Notes under the pieces: model-generated
The model's input: only the letters and a program-made list of their open reading frames with translations
Told to the model about the DNA's origin: nothing
Database searches by the model: none
Origin: Spirochaetales bacterium Spiro_09
GTDB taxonomy: Bacteria > Spirochaetota > Spirochaetia > Treponematales > Treponemataceae
Assembly: GCA_001604385.1 (NCBI GenBank)
Contig: LVBK01000011.1
Location: forward strand, 1 to 64,000
Length of the DNA stretch: 64,000 nucleotides
Reading direction: 5' to 3'
Translations under genes and position numbers: made by a program
Shown here: positions 36,006-45,073 of the stretch, in pieces
Numbering within the stretch: position 1 is the stretch's first letter
Layout of the letters: every line of letters begins with the position of its first letter

Positions 36006-37730
36006 ATGAATACACATGTTAAACCCGATTTCAGGAATATGCAGGTCTACCAGGTGTGGCCCCGGTCCTTCAAGGACTCGAACGGCGACGGCATCGGTGA
36101 CCTTGGTGGCGTTATCGAAAAACTGGATTATATCAAGTCGCTCGGCACCGACATGCTGTGGCTGTCGCCCGTGTATGCGAGCGGTAACCGCGACTACGGC
36201 TACGATATTGACGATTATTACACAATACACAGCGAGTTTGGCACCATGGAAGACATGGAACGTCTCATCGCCGAGGCCCGAGAGCGCGGCATGGGTATCA
36301 TGATGGATCTGGTGGCAAATCACACCTCGGACCGCCACGAATGGTTCCGGAAGGCCCTGGAATCGCCTGATTCCCCCTACCGCGATTACTACATCTTCGA
36401 AAAGGGGAGCATGGACGCGAAGGGAAGGAGGCAACCGCCCAATAACTGGCTCAGCGCCTTCGGCGGTCCGGCCTGGCAGTATCATGAGGCGTCCGATTCC
36501 TGGTATTTGACCGTGTTCACACCCAATCAGTGCGACCTGAACTGGGACAATCCCGCGGTTCGGGAAGGCATCTACGACATTATGCGCTTCTGGCTCGACA
36601 AGGGTATAGCAGGCTACCGTATGGACGTCATCAACACCATCAGCAAGACACCGGGACTGCCGAACGCAGGCAAGCGGGCGGACGTACTCGACTTCCCCTT
36701 TGAACACATCGTCAGTTTGCCGAAAAGCCATGACTACATCCGGGAGATGTACGACAGGGTGCTTTCCCGCTACCCGCACTGCGTGACGGTTGGAGAAGGT
36801 ATGGTAACCGATCCGGAGAGCCTGAACCTGTATACCCGCAGCGACCGCAAGGAACTGGACATGATGTTCCACTTCGACATTCAGCTTTTGGGATGCGGAG
36901 CGCTGGGAAAGTTCGATTTCCGGAAACTGTACCGGTGGTCCGTACGAGACCTCAAAACAGTTATCTTCCGCTGGATGAGGGAAACCGAAGCAGGAGGCGG
37001 CTGGATCGGCAATTTTATGTCAAACCACGACTGGCCGCGCCAGGTTAGCCGGTTCGGAGACGACAGGAAATACCGCCGGGACTCGGCAAAGGCCATAGCC
37101 TTGCTTAATTTTACGTTGCGGGGAACACCCTATGTGTATCAGGGCGAGGAAATAGGCATGACCTGTATTGACCTGCCGCGCGAGGACTGGCGCGATTACG
37201 AGGCGATGAACGCCTTTACCGCGCTGCAAAACATGCTTCATGCCCCGGCCTGGATTGCCGAGCGCATTGTCCGGAAAATGAGCCGGGACAACTCGCGAAC
37301 CCCCATGCAGTGGACGGCCGGAAAGAATGCGGGGTTCACCGACGGAGAGAGCTGGATACGCATAAATCCGAATTACACGGACATCAATGTTGAAGACGAC
37401 CTCGCTCATGAGGATTCGATTATCGCCTTTTACCGCCGGCTCTCCGGCCTTCGCCGGGAACGCGCGGAACTGCGCGAAGGACGGTTTATTCCTGTTCTGG
37501 AAAAGCATCCGTCAATTGTCGCCTTTATCCGCGACGACGGCAGCGCGCGGTCCCTGGTGGTCATAAACTGGTCATCACAGCATGTCGTGTTGCCTGCAAT
37601 TCCCGAAATCGCGGGGCAGGCTATTTCAAGAAACGGCGCGCCCCTTTTTGCAACCGGAGCGGTAACAGCCTTCGGTACGCCGATGAGCCTTGATCCCTGG
37701 GAGGGACTCGTTTACGACTTTTCGCGCTGA
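36006..37730 (+). CDS. GH13 alpha-glucosidase (oligo-1,6-glucosidase-like)
   Basis: 574 residues, no signal peptide, so cytoplasmic. Nucleophile Asp207 in GYRMDVI, acid/base Glu264 in VGEGM, and stabiliser Asp342 in NHDWPR; the oligoglucosidase group normally has NHDQPR, so Trp343 is unusual. Opens VYQVWPRSFKDSNGDGIGDL, and GHDRRW-like elements are absent. Likely hydrolyses isomalto-oligosaccharides, trehalose-type or sucrose-type glucosides. Its stop overlaps the convergent transporter gene by 19 nt, and together they suggest disaccharide use. Confidence 0.9.
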   Translation: MNTHVKPDFRNMQVYQVWPRSFKDSNGDGIGDLGGVIEKLDYIKSLGTDMLWLSPVYASGNRDYGYDIDDYYTIHSEFGTMEDMERLIAEARERGMGIMMDLVANHTSDRHEWFRKALESPDSPYRDYYIFEKGSMDAKGRRQPPNNWLSAFGGPAWQYHEASDSWYLTVFTPNQCDLNWDNPAVREGIYDIMRFWLDKGIAGYRMDVINTISKTPGLPNAGKRADVLDFPFEHIVSLPKSHDYIREMYDRVLSRYPHCVTVGEGMVTDPESLNLYTRSDRKELDMMFHFDIQLLGCGALGKFDFRKLYRWSVRDLKTVIFRWMRETEAGGGWIGNFMSNHDWPRQVSRFGDDRKYRRDSAKAIALLNFTLRGTPYVYQGEEIGMTCIDLPREDWRDYEAMNAFTALQNMLHAPAWIAERIVRKMSRDNSRTPMQWTAGKNAGFTDGESWIRINPNYTDINVEDDLAHEDSIIAFYRRLSGLRRERAELREGRFIPVLEKHPSIVAFIRDDGSARSLVVINWSSQHVVLPAIPEIAGQAISRNGAPLFATGAVTAFGTPMSLDPWEGLVYDFSR

Positions 37731-39085
37731 ACCAGTTCGTCCAGAATCCGTTCGTAGGTTTCCTTGTCCAGGATATACTTCGAACGGTGGATCAGATAAC
37801 TGGCGACAATAAGTACAAGGGGTATGATCATCATGGAAAACTTCATGATGGTGATTCCCCCTGCGGTTGCGTGCCCACCTTCAGGTATGGAGTTAATCCC
37901 GGACACCACCAGCGTAACACCGAGTACGCCGCTCCCCACAGCCCCGCCGATTTTATTGATAAAGGGCTGAATGGAAAAGGTTACGCTCTCGTTGCGGCGG
38001 CCCAGCTTCCAGTGTCCGTATTCAATGGTGTCCGCAAGATATACCAGCATTAAAAGCTGGATAAAGGCCTGACCCGAAAAAAGCATAATGCCGGCCGTAC
38101 CGATAAAGAGCATGTTCATGGGGCTGAAGAAGAACAGTATGTAGGCCACCACAATCAGAATCATCGCGCCGGCGTGCAGACGGGCCCTGCTGAAATGTTT
38201 GCTGAACAGGGGGAAAAGTGCGAGCGCGGTAATCTGGGATATACCGAGTACAATGGCAAACACCGGATACATACCCTCGTTTCCGTAGGCATATTTGAAA
38301 TAATGTACCCCGAAACTGGTAGTGGTCACATATCCGATCATGAACAGGGCCATTGCGATACCGGTGTACAGCAATTGGTCATTTCTGAAAATAGCGCGGA
38401 ACATTTCCCGCAGTCCGGTGGCACCGCCCTGTGACCGGCCAAGAACGGGAGGCTCGGTTACCCCGAAGAGAGTTGCACTCTGGCCCGCTGCCAGAACAAG
38501 ACTTGTAATTACCGCAAAGGCAAGATAGCCATACCGCAACCCGCCGAACAGGTTTCCCAAGAGGGCGGTAACCGGAATAATGGCGCCGACCACCACGAAC
38601 AGGCCGATGTTTGCCATGATGCGGGCAAAGGCCCCGATCTCTTCCCGCTCCTTCTGGTCATACGACAGAGAGGGCATCATGGACCAGTACGAAATATCGT
38701 TGGTCGTATAGGCGATGCCCCACAGCACATACACAATACCGAAGAAAAGTATGTACGCACTGTCGGAAAGCCCCGGATCACTGAATAGAACGATGGTCAG
38801 TATAACGCTCGCAAGGGCACCGAAGGCAATCCAGGGCTTATATTTGCCCCAGCGGCTGCGTGTGTTATCCACAATTATGCCCATGAAGGGATCGTTGAGT
38901 GCGTCGAAGACACGAGCTCCCAGTATAATCGCCGTAATCGAAAGGAGCTGCCGGTCGCTCACGCCTATCGCCTCGGTAATAAACACCATCAGATACATAC
39001 TGACCAGGCTGTACACCATGTCCCGTCCGACAGTTCCCAAACCAAAAAACAACTTGTTTCTATTGAATTGCTTTGCTGCTTCCAT
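37712..39085 (-). CDS. GPH-family glycoside:cation symporter (MFS)
   Basis: 457 residues with twelve membrane helices. The GPH family pattern is clear: FGLGTVGRDMVYSLVSMYLMVFITEA at the start (core GLGTVGRDMVYSL), DALNDPFMGIIVDNTRSRWGKYKPW, and ADTIEYGHWKLGRRNESVTFSIQPF (core EYGHWKLGRRNES). Imports a glycoside with a cation. It converges on the GH13 gene, overlapping its 3' end, a plausible uptake-hydrolysis pair. TATACT lies 10 nt before the ATG on the minus strand, extended by TGC, with no SD. Confidence 0.9.
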   Translation of the reverse strand: MEAAKQFNRNKLFFGLGTVGRDMVYSLVSMYLMVFITEAIGVSDRQLLSITAIILGARVFDALNDPFMGIIVDNTRSRWGKYKPWIAFGALASVILTIVLFSDPGLSDSAYILFFGIVYVLWGIAYTTNDISYWSMMPSLSYDQKEREEIGAFARIMANIGLFVVVGAIIPVTALLGNLFGGLRYGYLAFAVITSLVLAAGQSATLFGVTEPPVLGRSQGGATGLREMFRAIFRNDQLLYTGIAMALFMIGYVTTTSFGVHYFKYAYGNEGMYPVFAIVLGISQITALALFPLFSKHFSRARLHAGAMILIVVAYILFFFSPMNMLFIGTAGIMLFSGQAFIQLLMLVYLADTIEYGHWKLGRRNESVTFSIQPFINKIGGAVGSGVLGVTLVVSGINSIPEGGHATAGGITIMKFSMMIIPLVLIVASYLIHRSKYILDKETYERILDELVQREKS

Positions 39086-39095
39086 ATGTGATTAC

Positions 39096-39101
39096 AGTAT
39101 A
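39096..39101 (-). promoter_or_regulatory. Extended -10 box of the GPH symporter, predicted leaderless start
   Basis: TATACT preceded by TGC on the minus strand, 10 nt upstream of the ATG at 39085. The -35 region is poor. Confidence 0.45.
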
Positions 39102-39147
39102 GCACCGATGCAGTAAATGAACACGAAAGAACGGACTGCGGCCGAGA

Positions 39148-39176
39148 TTGACAGAGGGGAATGACGCCGGTATAGT
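39148..39176 (+). promoter_or_regulatory. lspA promoter, predicted leaderless start
   Basis: Perfect TTGACA (39148-39153), a 17-nt spacer and TATAGT (39171-39176). The lspA ATG is only 8 nt downstream and has no SD. The clearest leaderless case in the window. Confidence 0.75.
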
Positions 39177-39184
39177 CCATTTAT

Positions 39185-39700
39185 ATGACACAACACCCTG
39201 TTTCCGAGCGTCTGCGATTCATTCTGTGGGCAGTGGCGGTTTTTATCATCAATGTCGCCGTTGACCAGACAACAAAATTGCTTGCTGTACAGTATCTGAA
39301 GGATATTCCGCCCATTTCCTTTTTTTCGGGAATCATGCTGTTAACCTATGCAGAAAATTCAGGGGCCTTTTTAAGTATGGGCGCGTCCTGGCATCCGGTT
39401 TTCAAACATGCGGTCCTGCTCTACCTGCCGCTGGCAGTCTGTCTCTATGGTGTGTACTGGTGCCTGTGCAAGGAGCGGTCCCTTTTCCGGTTGATTCTCC
39501 TCATGACCATTATCGGCGGGGGCTTGAGCAATCTGGTTGACCGTATTTTCAACGATTTCCGGGTTATAGACTTTCTGAATTTCGGTATTGGACGGCTCAG
39601 AACGGGCATACTGAATGTTGCGGATCTTTCGGTTACCTTCGGTGCCATCATTCTGGTGCTGTGGGAGATACGGGAAGACAAAAAACGCGTATCACCATGA
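39185..39700 (+). CDS. lspA: Lipoprotein signal peptidase (signal peptidase II)
   Basis: 171 residues, four membrane helices. Family motifs: NVAVDQTTKLLA near residue 20, YAENSGAFLSMG, then the two catalytic aspartates in GGGLSNLVDRIFNDFRVIDFLNF (core NLVDRI and VIDFLNF). It cleaves prolipoproteins at the lipobox Cys; several such lipoproteins are encoded in this window. Divergent from the GPH symporter, 99 nt apart. Confidence 0.95.
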   Translation: MTQHPVSERLRFILWAVAVFIINVAVDQTTKLLAVQYLKDIPPISFFSGIMLLTYAENSGAFLSMGASWHPVFKHAVLLYLPLAVCLYGVYWCLCKERSLFRLILLMTIIGGGLSNLVDRIFNDFRVIDFLNFGIGRLRTGILNVADLSVTFGAIILVLWEIREDKKRVSP

Positions 39701-39735
39701 CCGCAACGGTGGCGGACAAGGCTGCCCGCCCCTGT

Positions 39736-40764
39736 TTAACCGGTTATTGCCGAGAAAAAATGTATCCGGGCAGCTTCCTGCGCGGTAATGATCTTTTCGC
39801 AAAACAGCTCGAATTCCGGGTCCCCTGCCTGCAGGGCAGGATTTGACAAGAGATAATTCACGCATCGCCGGGCTCCTTCCTGGAAGGATATCTCTCCGGT
39901 AAAACCGCTGACCACCCGCTGGATCTTGGTGTTGTCAAATACCACCGAATGGGCCTTGTCGCCCAACAGGGTGCCCGTGTATTCGGGATCACAGGCAGCT
40001 AGAAAATCCGAACTGACATGATATTTGATGACCTCTTTTCCCACAGCCGCGCCGATACAGTCGTATATCTGATTCCAGGAAAGGGTTTCCCCTCCCGTAA
40101 TATGAAAGATCTCTCCAATGACCGACCGGTTCCCCAAAAGGCCACAAAAGGCCCGGGCAAAGTCTTCGGCATGGGTAACAGTCCACAGGGACGTACCGTC
40201 ACCGGGAACCAGAACCGGTTTATCCCGGACAATTCGGTCAACCACCTGCCAGGCGCCCCGCTTTCCGTGTATGGCGACCGGAAGATACTGATCGTCGTAG
40301 GTGTGACTCGGGCGGACAATCGTAACGGGAAAGGCCCTTCTTCGCCATTCATGGACAAGGTATTCCTCACAGGCGATTTTGTTCCGGGAATATTCCCACA
40401 GGGGATTGCACAGCGGTGTTGACTCGCTCACCATATAGTGGGAAAGGGGTTTTTGATATGCGCTTGCCGAACTGATAAAGATAAATTGGGCTGTCCGCCC
40501 GGCAAACAGGCGTACATCGCGTTCCAGCTGTTCCGGTACAAAGGCGATAAAGTCGACAACCACGTCAAACCGGTGTTCGCCAAGGAGTCCGGAAAGTGTC
40601 GCCTCATCCCCGTTGATATCGGCCGTGATGGTGCGTACGCCGGGACATTCCCTGCATGCGCGGGTGCCACGATTCAACAGCCACACCTCCCAGCCAAGGG
40701 ACAATGCGCGCCGGGTAATGGCAGTACTGATAGTCCCGGTACCGCCAATGAACAATGCTTTCAT
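39736..40764 (-). CDS. NAD-dependent epimerase/dehydratase family protein (short-chain reductase)
   Basis: 342 residues. Rossmann start MKALFIGGTGTISTAITRRAL with the GGTGTIS dinucleotide-binding turn, a FIFISSASAYQKP strand with the catalytic Ser, and YSRNKIACEEYLV with the Tyr-x-x-x-Lys pair. GGGAGG SD at 6 nt. Closest in feel to SDR-a37/atypical epimerases that act on sugar nucleotides or sugar-like substrates; the substrate cannot be assigned. It ends 35 nt from lspA's stop, convergent. Confidence 0.85.
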   Translation of the reverse strand: MKALFIGGTGTISTAITRRALSLGWEVWLLNRGTRACRECPGVRTITADINGDEATLSGLLGEHRFDVVVDFIAFVPEQLERDVRLFAGRTAQFIFISSASAYQKPLSHYMVSESTPLCNPLWEYSRNKIACEEYLVHEWRRRAFPVTIVRPSHTYDDQYLPVAIHGKRGAWQVVDRIVRDKPVLVPGDGTSLWTVTHAEDFARAFCGLLGNRSVIGEIFHITGGETLSWNQIYDCIGAAVGKEVIKYHVSSDFLAACDPEYTGTLLGDKAHSVVFDNTKIQRVVSGFTGEISFQEGARRCVNYLLSNPALQAGDPEFELFCEKIITAQEAARIHFFSAITG

Positions 40765-40870
40765 GGGTAACCTCCCGGAAATACTCCCCTTATATTGTAA
40801 GCCTCTTTAGGGCCAAATGGAACCGGAAAAGCACGGGCAAACCCGACAAACTGCGGATATAAGAGAGGGT

Positions 40871-41719
40871 ATGAAAGTATATTTGTACGGCGCTCTGTGG
40901 ATGGCCATGGCGTTCTGCGGATGTCGCCATCCCTTTTTCTCCGGGACCGACTCGTCATTACTGTCCCCGACGGTCGATCTCTTCATCTCCTTCAATCCCC
41001 TTCCCGTTCACCCGTCAATTCCCGTACCCTCCGATGGCCGCTGGCGCATCCAGTGGTTCGATCCGGACGGAAACCTCCGTGAAACCTTTTGCGGTAATAA
41101 AGGGACCGTTATTGTACTACGCAGGGGACAGACGACGCCGGTGACCGCAGTACACACCGGTGGAATTACGCATAGTATTCACCCGCGGGGAGCCTTTTAT
41201 CCGCAGGAAGCGTATATCAAGGCCGGAAAGAATATCCTGCATCTGGACAGTGCGGGAGGAATCCTGGCCGAAGAGGCTCGAGTGGCTATCGACAGCGCGC
41301 GCGCTTCGTCCCGGGAAGTTCTGCTGCTCGTCTCGATTTTTAACTGGAAACGGGCACGAGACCGCCTTGCAACACTGAAGGCCCCCTGGCAGCTCGATCG
41401 CGATCGATTCCGCACCGCCTTCCTTTCAGGACGAATGAGCGTGCATGACATCCGTGAGCTCCCGTCAGTGGTGGTAAACCTTTCAGCGGTCACGCACGGA
41501 ACGATCCCGCCAGGTGCCTATGTACACCCGTTCGACGGCAGGGCCATTATGTATTCCGGAAACGGCGAACCCTTTGAAGCAGAACTTTCAGCGGGTTTCC
41601 ACCGCTTGTTCACACAGGAAGGATACCTGTCAATCCAGATGGCGGCAAACAAGAGCGAGTGTGTTTTTTTTATTCCCTACAGCTTGCAAGATCGCCATGG
41701 CTCGGATACTGTGGAATAA
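40871..41719 (+). CDS. Putative lipoprotein, unknown function
   Basis: 282 residues from an ATG at 40871 preceded by GAGAGGG; the in-frame upstream extension to 40817 would hide the signal peptide. N-terminus MKVYLYGALWMAMAFCGCRHP is a spirochaete-style lipoprotein signal, probable acylated Cys in FCGC. The remainder shows no domain I recognise; a stretch of alternating hydrophobics suggests beta structure. First of three consecutive envelope genes (2-nt gap to the next). Confidence 0.7.
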   Translation: MKVYLYGALWMAMAFCGCRHPFFSGTDSSLLSPTVDLFISFNPLPVHPSIPVPSDGRWRIQWFDPDGNLRETFCGNKGTVIVLRRGQTTPVTAVHTGGITHSIHPRGAFYPQEAYIKAGKNILHLDSAGGILAEEARVAIDSARASSREVLLLVSIFNWKRARDRLATLKAPWQLDRDRFRTAFLSGRMSVHDIRELPSVVVNLSAVTHGTIPPGAYVHPFDGRAIMYSGNGEPFEAELSAGFHRLFTQEGYLSIQMAANKSECVFFIPYSLQDRHGSDTVE

Positions 41720-41721
41720 CC

Positions 41722-42834
41722 ATGAAAAATCTTCTTGCATGTCTCCTTTTTGCCTCGTGTCTGGTCGTCACCTCCTGTGCCGCCAAATCCGGAGAAACGC
41801 TGCCGGTCACTCAGGACCATCGGTCGGCAACTCCCGCACCCGAATCAGCCAACCAACCGGTATGGTACTGGTTTTCCGCACAGGGAATACACAGTACCCG
41901 CACTCCGTCCGATATTCCCTTCAGACCCTTCCAGCCCTGGACCGAAGCGATCCGGGTGTCCGACAGCGCACAGGTCGACGGAAACCCTGTCCTGCTGATA
42001 AACCGGCTGGGTATCCTCTCCGGAAACCCGCAGTCACCTGCCCTTCACCGGGAGCCCGAGCTCTTTGCCCGGGGTACCGCGGCAGCCCTGTACCGGCTTG
42101 ATACTGGCACTGCGGTCCGTCTCTATTCCCAGAGCATTTTTTCCCGGTCACAGCAGTCTTCTGTGGTGCTGGCCCGGTATGCGCCGGACACCGGACGTAT
42201 CACCGAATGGATTTCTGCTGCCGACTTCGGTTTGAGCGAACAGGCACAATGCGTTGCGATGGATCGCATTGGATCGATGTGGTATGCGGCTTTCAAGGAA
42301 GATATCGGAGGCAGGGTTGAATTTACCTATTTGGAATTCGAAAGATTTCCGACATCTGATACGGAGGACGGTAACAAGAATGCTCTTCCCTCCCCATCAT
42401 ACAGGCGAATAGAAGCACAGGTCTACCAACAGGCGGTCAGCCCCTTTTCATGGAGTCAAATGCCATCCGTTTTACGCGATTTACTTTCTGAAATACCCGA
42501 TACAATGCCACTGTCGGTCAGAGTCAGGTCAGAGGACCGTAGTTCGGCTCAAACCTATGTCCGTGACGGCGAGGGAACACCCCTGGAGGCAAGCGCCTGG
42601 ATAACGGATGCTCGCATTTCAGCCCTCTTTGCTGATGGAACCCTTATGACCCGGGAGGGCTCCTCCGGGGCACGCACCGCGAGGGTCAAATTGCCTCCCC
42701 TTTCTGACGGGTATGTGTATACAAACTTTGTGCTCTCGGGAAAAACCCTCCTTGCATCCTGGGAAGAACAGCGTTTTTTTGAGACCGGTCGGGCAGGATT
42801 ATTGGAAATCCACCTCCCCGATACGGTATACTGA
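41722..42834 (+). CDS. Putative lipoprotein, unknown function
   Basis: 370 residues. MKNLLACLLFASCLVVTSCAAK is a lipoprotein signal with lipobox VTSC (core LVVTSC). The body has possible beta-propeller-like repeats (ALYRLDTGTAVRLY, WISAADFGLSEQAQCVAMDRIGSMW: residues of form variable-D-R-x-G-x-x-W), typical of folded periplasmic proteins, but no named family. Starts 2 nt after the preceding stop, so co-translated with it. Confidence 0.7.
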   Translation: MKNLLACLLFASCLVVTSCAAKSGETLPVTQDHRSATPAPESANQPVWYWFSAQGIHSTRTPSDIPFRPFQPWTEAIRVSDSAQVDGNPVLLINRLGILSGNPQSPALHREPELFARGTAAALYRLDTGTAVRLYSQSIFSRSQQSSVVLARYAPDTGRITEWISAADFGLSEQAQCVAMDRIGSMWYAAFKEDIGGRVEFTYLEFERFPTSDTEDGNKNALPSPSYRRIEAQVYQQAVSPFSWSQMPSVLRDLLSEIPDTMPLSVRVRSEDRSSAQTYVRDGEGTPLEASAWITDARISALFADGTLMTREGSSGARTARVKLPPLSDGYVYTNFVLSGKTLLASWEEQRFFETGRAGLLEIHLPDTVY

Positions 42835-42839
42835 GGAAC

Positions 42840-43598
42840 ATGATGAACGGTATACGATTCCGCCTTGCCGCGCTCCTGGTATCCTTTTGCGCGCTTCCCC
42901 TCTGTGCCGAATATGCGCCCTGGAGCATACTCGGCGGGCTGAATCTGATACACAACGCCGATGCAAGCGATCTGGGCGATACAGCCGAGGTTGGAGATCC
43001 TCAGGGACTGGCAAGCGCACCGAGTCCCATCGAACCATTTTTCGGACTTGAGTATCGCTATCCCCTCGACCGGCAGCTCGTCCTCGCCCCGTCAGCCTCC
43101 CTCTACGTCGTCAGATATCTGTGGGCATCCGATCGGGCACTGCCAGCAGAACTGGAGAACAGGACAGCCTTGGTTCCGACACTCATGATTGATGTACCCG
43201 TTTTGTATACAATACAAAGAAATAAATTTCTTTTTTCGCTGGGCGGCGGCTTGTCCTTTCTTCTTCGGTATGCCTTTCTTGAACCCGGAGTACCTCCTGA
43301 TGCCCAAAATCCCGGAGAATTGACTGCTGCGGAACAGGTTTCCAACATAAATTCGTACCTCTGGGGATCGCTGCGCTGGCTCTACCCCAGCTTGCAAGCG
43401 GGTATCCGCTACGAGCTTGAAACGGGATGGGGCGGAGGCCTCATACTTAGGGCGGGGCTCCCGGTCTTTAACCTCTGGTCCCGTCCCCGTTCATCCATTA
43501 CAGACTCGTTCATTCTCAGTGCGGCTCTTACCATTACCCCCCCTGCACCCGTACCGGAACAAAAGGACGCCGAACAGGCCGAAGAACAGCAGGAGTGA
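42840..43598 (+). CDS. Putative outer-membrane or periplasmic protein, unknown function
   Basis: 252 residues; signal peptide ending LPLCAE (about residue 24). TGAGGAAC precedes the ATG at 42840, 5 nt after the previous stop; an adjacent ATG at 42843 is an alternative. The body has many short amphipathic strands with Gly and aromatic residues (FLFSLGGGLSFLLRYAF, WGGGLILRAGLPVF), consistent with a small beta-barrel. The C-terminus is an acidic Glu/Gln tail, unusual for a barrel end. Confidence 0.65.
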   Translation: MMNGIRFRLAALLVSFCALPLCAEYAPWSILGGLNLIHNADASDLGDTAEVGDPQGLASAPSPIEPFFGLEYRYPLDRQLVLAPSASLYVVRYLWASDRALPAELENRTALVPTLMIDVPVLYTIQRNKFLFSLGGGLSFLLRYAFLEPGVPPDAQNPGELTAAEQVSNINSYLWGSLRWLYPSLQAGIRYELETGWGGGLILRAGLPVFNLWSRPRSSITDSFILSAALTITPPAPVPEQKDAEQAEEQQE

Positions 43599-43617
43599 CA
43601 CAAGAGTGCGACCGCAC

Positions 43618-43646
43618 TTGCCGTTTCGCCCTTTTTCGCCGATACT
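43618..43646 (+). promoter_or_regulatory. Promoter of the gene at 43655, predicted leaderless start
   Basis: TTGCCG (43618-43623), a 17-nt spacer and GATACT (43641-43646). The ATG at 43655 is 8 nt downstream; no SD. The GATACT box is only a moderate match. Confidence 0.45.
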
Positions 43647-43654
43647 ATATCATT

Positions 43655-45073
43655 ATGGATCAATCACCTGCATTCACTGATGCCCTGTTTCAGGCAATCA
43701 TGGAACGCCAGCAATATTTCGATCTCTTTTTGCTGCCAAAATTACAGGAAGAATACCGCATTGCACAGGGAGCCGCCAAAACGGTCCGGACGGTTCTGGT
43801 AAAGAAAGGTATTCTACGGGACAATCCCTACAAATACGACAGCAAGGTTGAAACTATCGAACTTCCGCCCGATGAAAACTTTACGGAAAGCGAACGGCAA
43901 GCGGTCATAGGAGAACGCATGGCCCAATACGAGGCGATGCTGGACTATGTAAACAACTATTTCACCTTTTCCTGCGATTTTCTTACCACCGAGCGCATCA
44001 ACAAGCTCGCATCGCTTAACCGGACATTCTATTGGGAAGCGTTCTCGCATACATCAAACCGGCCAAACACGCGCGGTCTTGCGGAACTGATAAATACGCT
44101 CAGAACAGGAGCTGACCCCCTTTCAACCAGTATTATCAGCGACGCCCTGACGCAATTGAGCAAGACATCGATCGGCATCACCAAAACACTCAAAGGCCTG
44201 TCCGATTTTCACCGTGAACGATACAAGGTGGCGGTCAGAAAACTTGTTATGCCCGGAGCGGTATTCAATCCGGACCTGGTCAATTCCGGGGGCATGGGCA
44301 TTGTTATCAAGGAAATTAAGAAAGCCTTTGCAGCAAGCATGAGAGATCAACCGTTTTACACGGAACTTATTGAGGAAATTCTGCGCGAGGATTTCTCGCC
44401 CGATCACGCGGTGTTGCAGCAAGACTTGATACAGAAACTGGCAGTGAACAAAACGGATCCTAAAAAGAACGTCTCTGCCGAAAGCCTGAAACCGGTCCTG
44501 ATGGACGGAGTGCGTACTATTGGAGCCACGGCGTCCCAGCTCGGCACAATCGCATCAAAAATAGCGGATAACAAACATACGCTTGACAGCCTTGAAAAAA
44601 GCTTCTTTGAACGTCTTTCAGAATTGTTCAGGAAAGCCTTCAATCTTCCCCAGGAGGAAGAGGAGGTGACGATAACTACCATTGACCCGGTTACACAGGC
44701 CGGCAAACGTGAAAGTATTAAAATATCAACCTTTGTTGAAGACCTGAACAAACGGTCCCGAATATATACCGCATACTCGATAAAAACGTCACCCGCCCAT
44801 CAAAAAATAGAAGCGATGGACGAACCTCAAATACTGGATATGCTGACACGGACAATAGCCGAGCTTCATACCATTCTGAAACAGAGCGCAGGCCTTGACG
44901 ATTATTTCAAATCCACCGCCCCATCCTCCGAACGGGAACGGATACGGGGTATCAAGGTCGAGATTTCAGCAGTGCGGAACAGTATCGTAAAGGCCAATCA
45001 ATGCCGGGCTGAATATGCCGCACAGCTTGAAGAGCAACAACAACTTAAAAAACTGGGGATTCTTGATGCATAA
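43655..45073 (+). CDS. Cytoplasmic protein of unknown function
   Basis: 472 residues, soluble, helical, charged. I do not recognise a family. Residues 60-330 are mostly amphipathic helices; the last 60 residues form a likely coiled coil (AQLEEQQQLKKLGILDA). A GTG-started extension to 43595 overlaps the previous gene and is less likely than the ATG at 43655. The next gene, an oligopeptide-binding protein, starts inside its last codons (8-nt overlap), so the two are co-translated. Confidence 0.75.
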   Translation: MDQSPAFTDALFQAIMERQQYFDLFLLPKLQEEYRIAQGAAKTVRTVLVKKGILRDNPYKYDSKVETIELPPDENFTESERQAVIGERMAQYEAMLDYVNNYFTFSCDFLTTERINKLASLNRTFYWEAFSHTSNRPNTRGLAELINTLRTGADPLSTSIISDALTQLSKTSIGITKTLKGLSDFHRERYKVAVRKLVMPGAVFNPDLVNSGGMGIVIKEIKKAFAASMRDQPFYTELIEEILREDFSPDHAVLQQDLIQKLAVNKTDPKKNVSAESLKPVLMDGVRTIGATASQLGTIASKIADNKHTLDSLEKSFFERLSELFRKAFNLPQEEEEVTITTIDPVTQAGKRESIKISTFVEDLNKRSRIYTAYSIKTSPAHQKIEAMDEPQILDMLTRTIAELHTILKQSAGLDDYFKSTAPSSERERIRGIKVEISAVRNSIVKANQCRAEYAAQLEEQQQLKKLGILDA

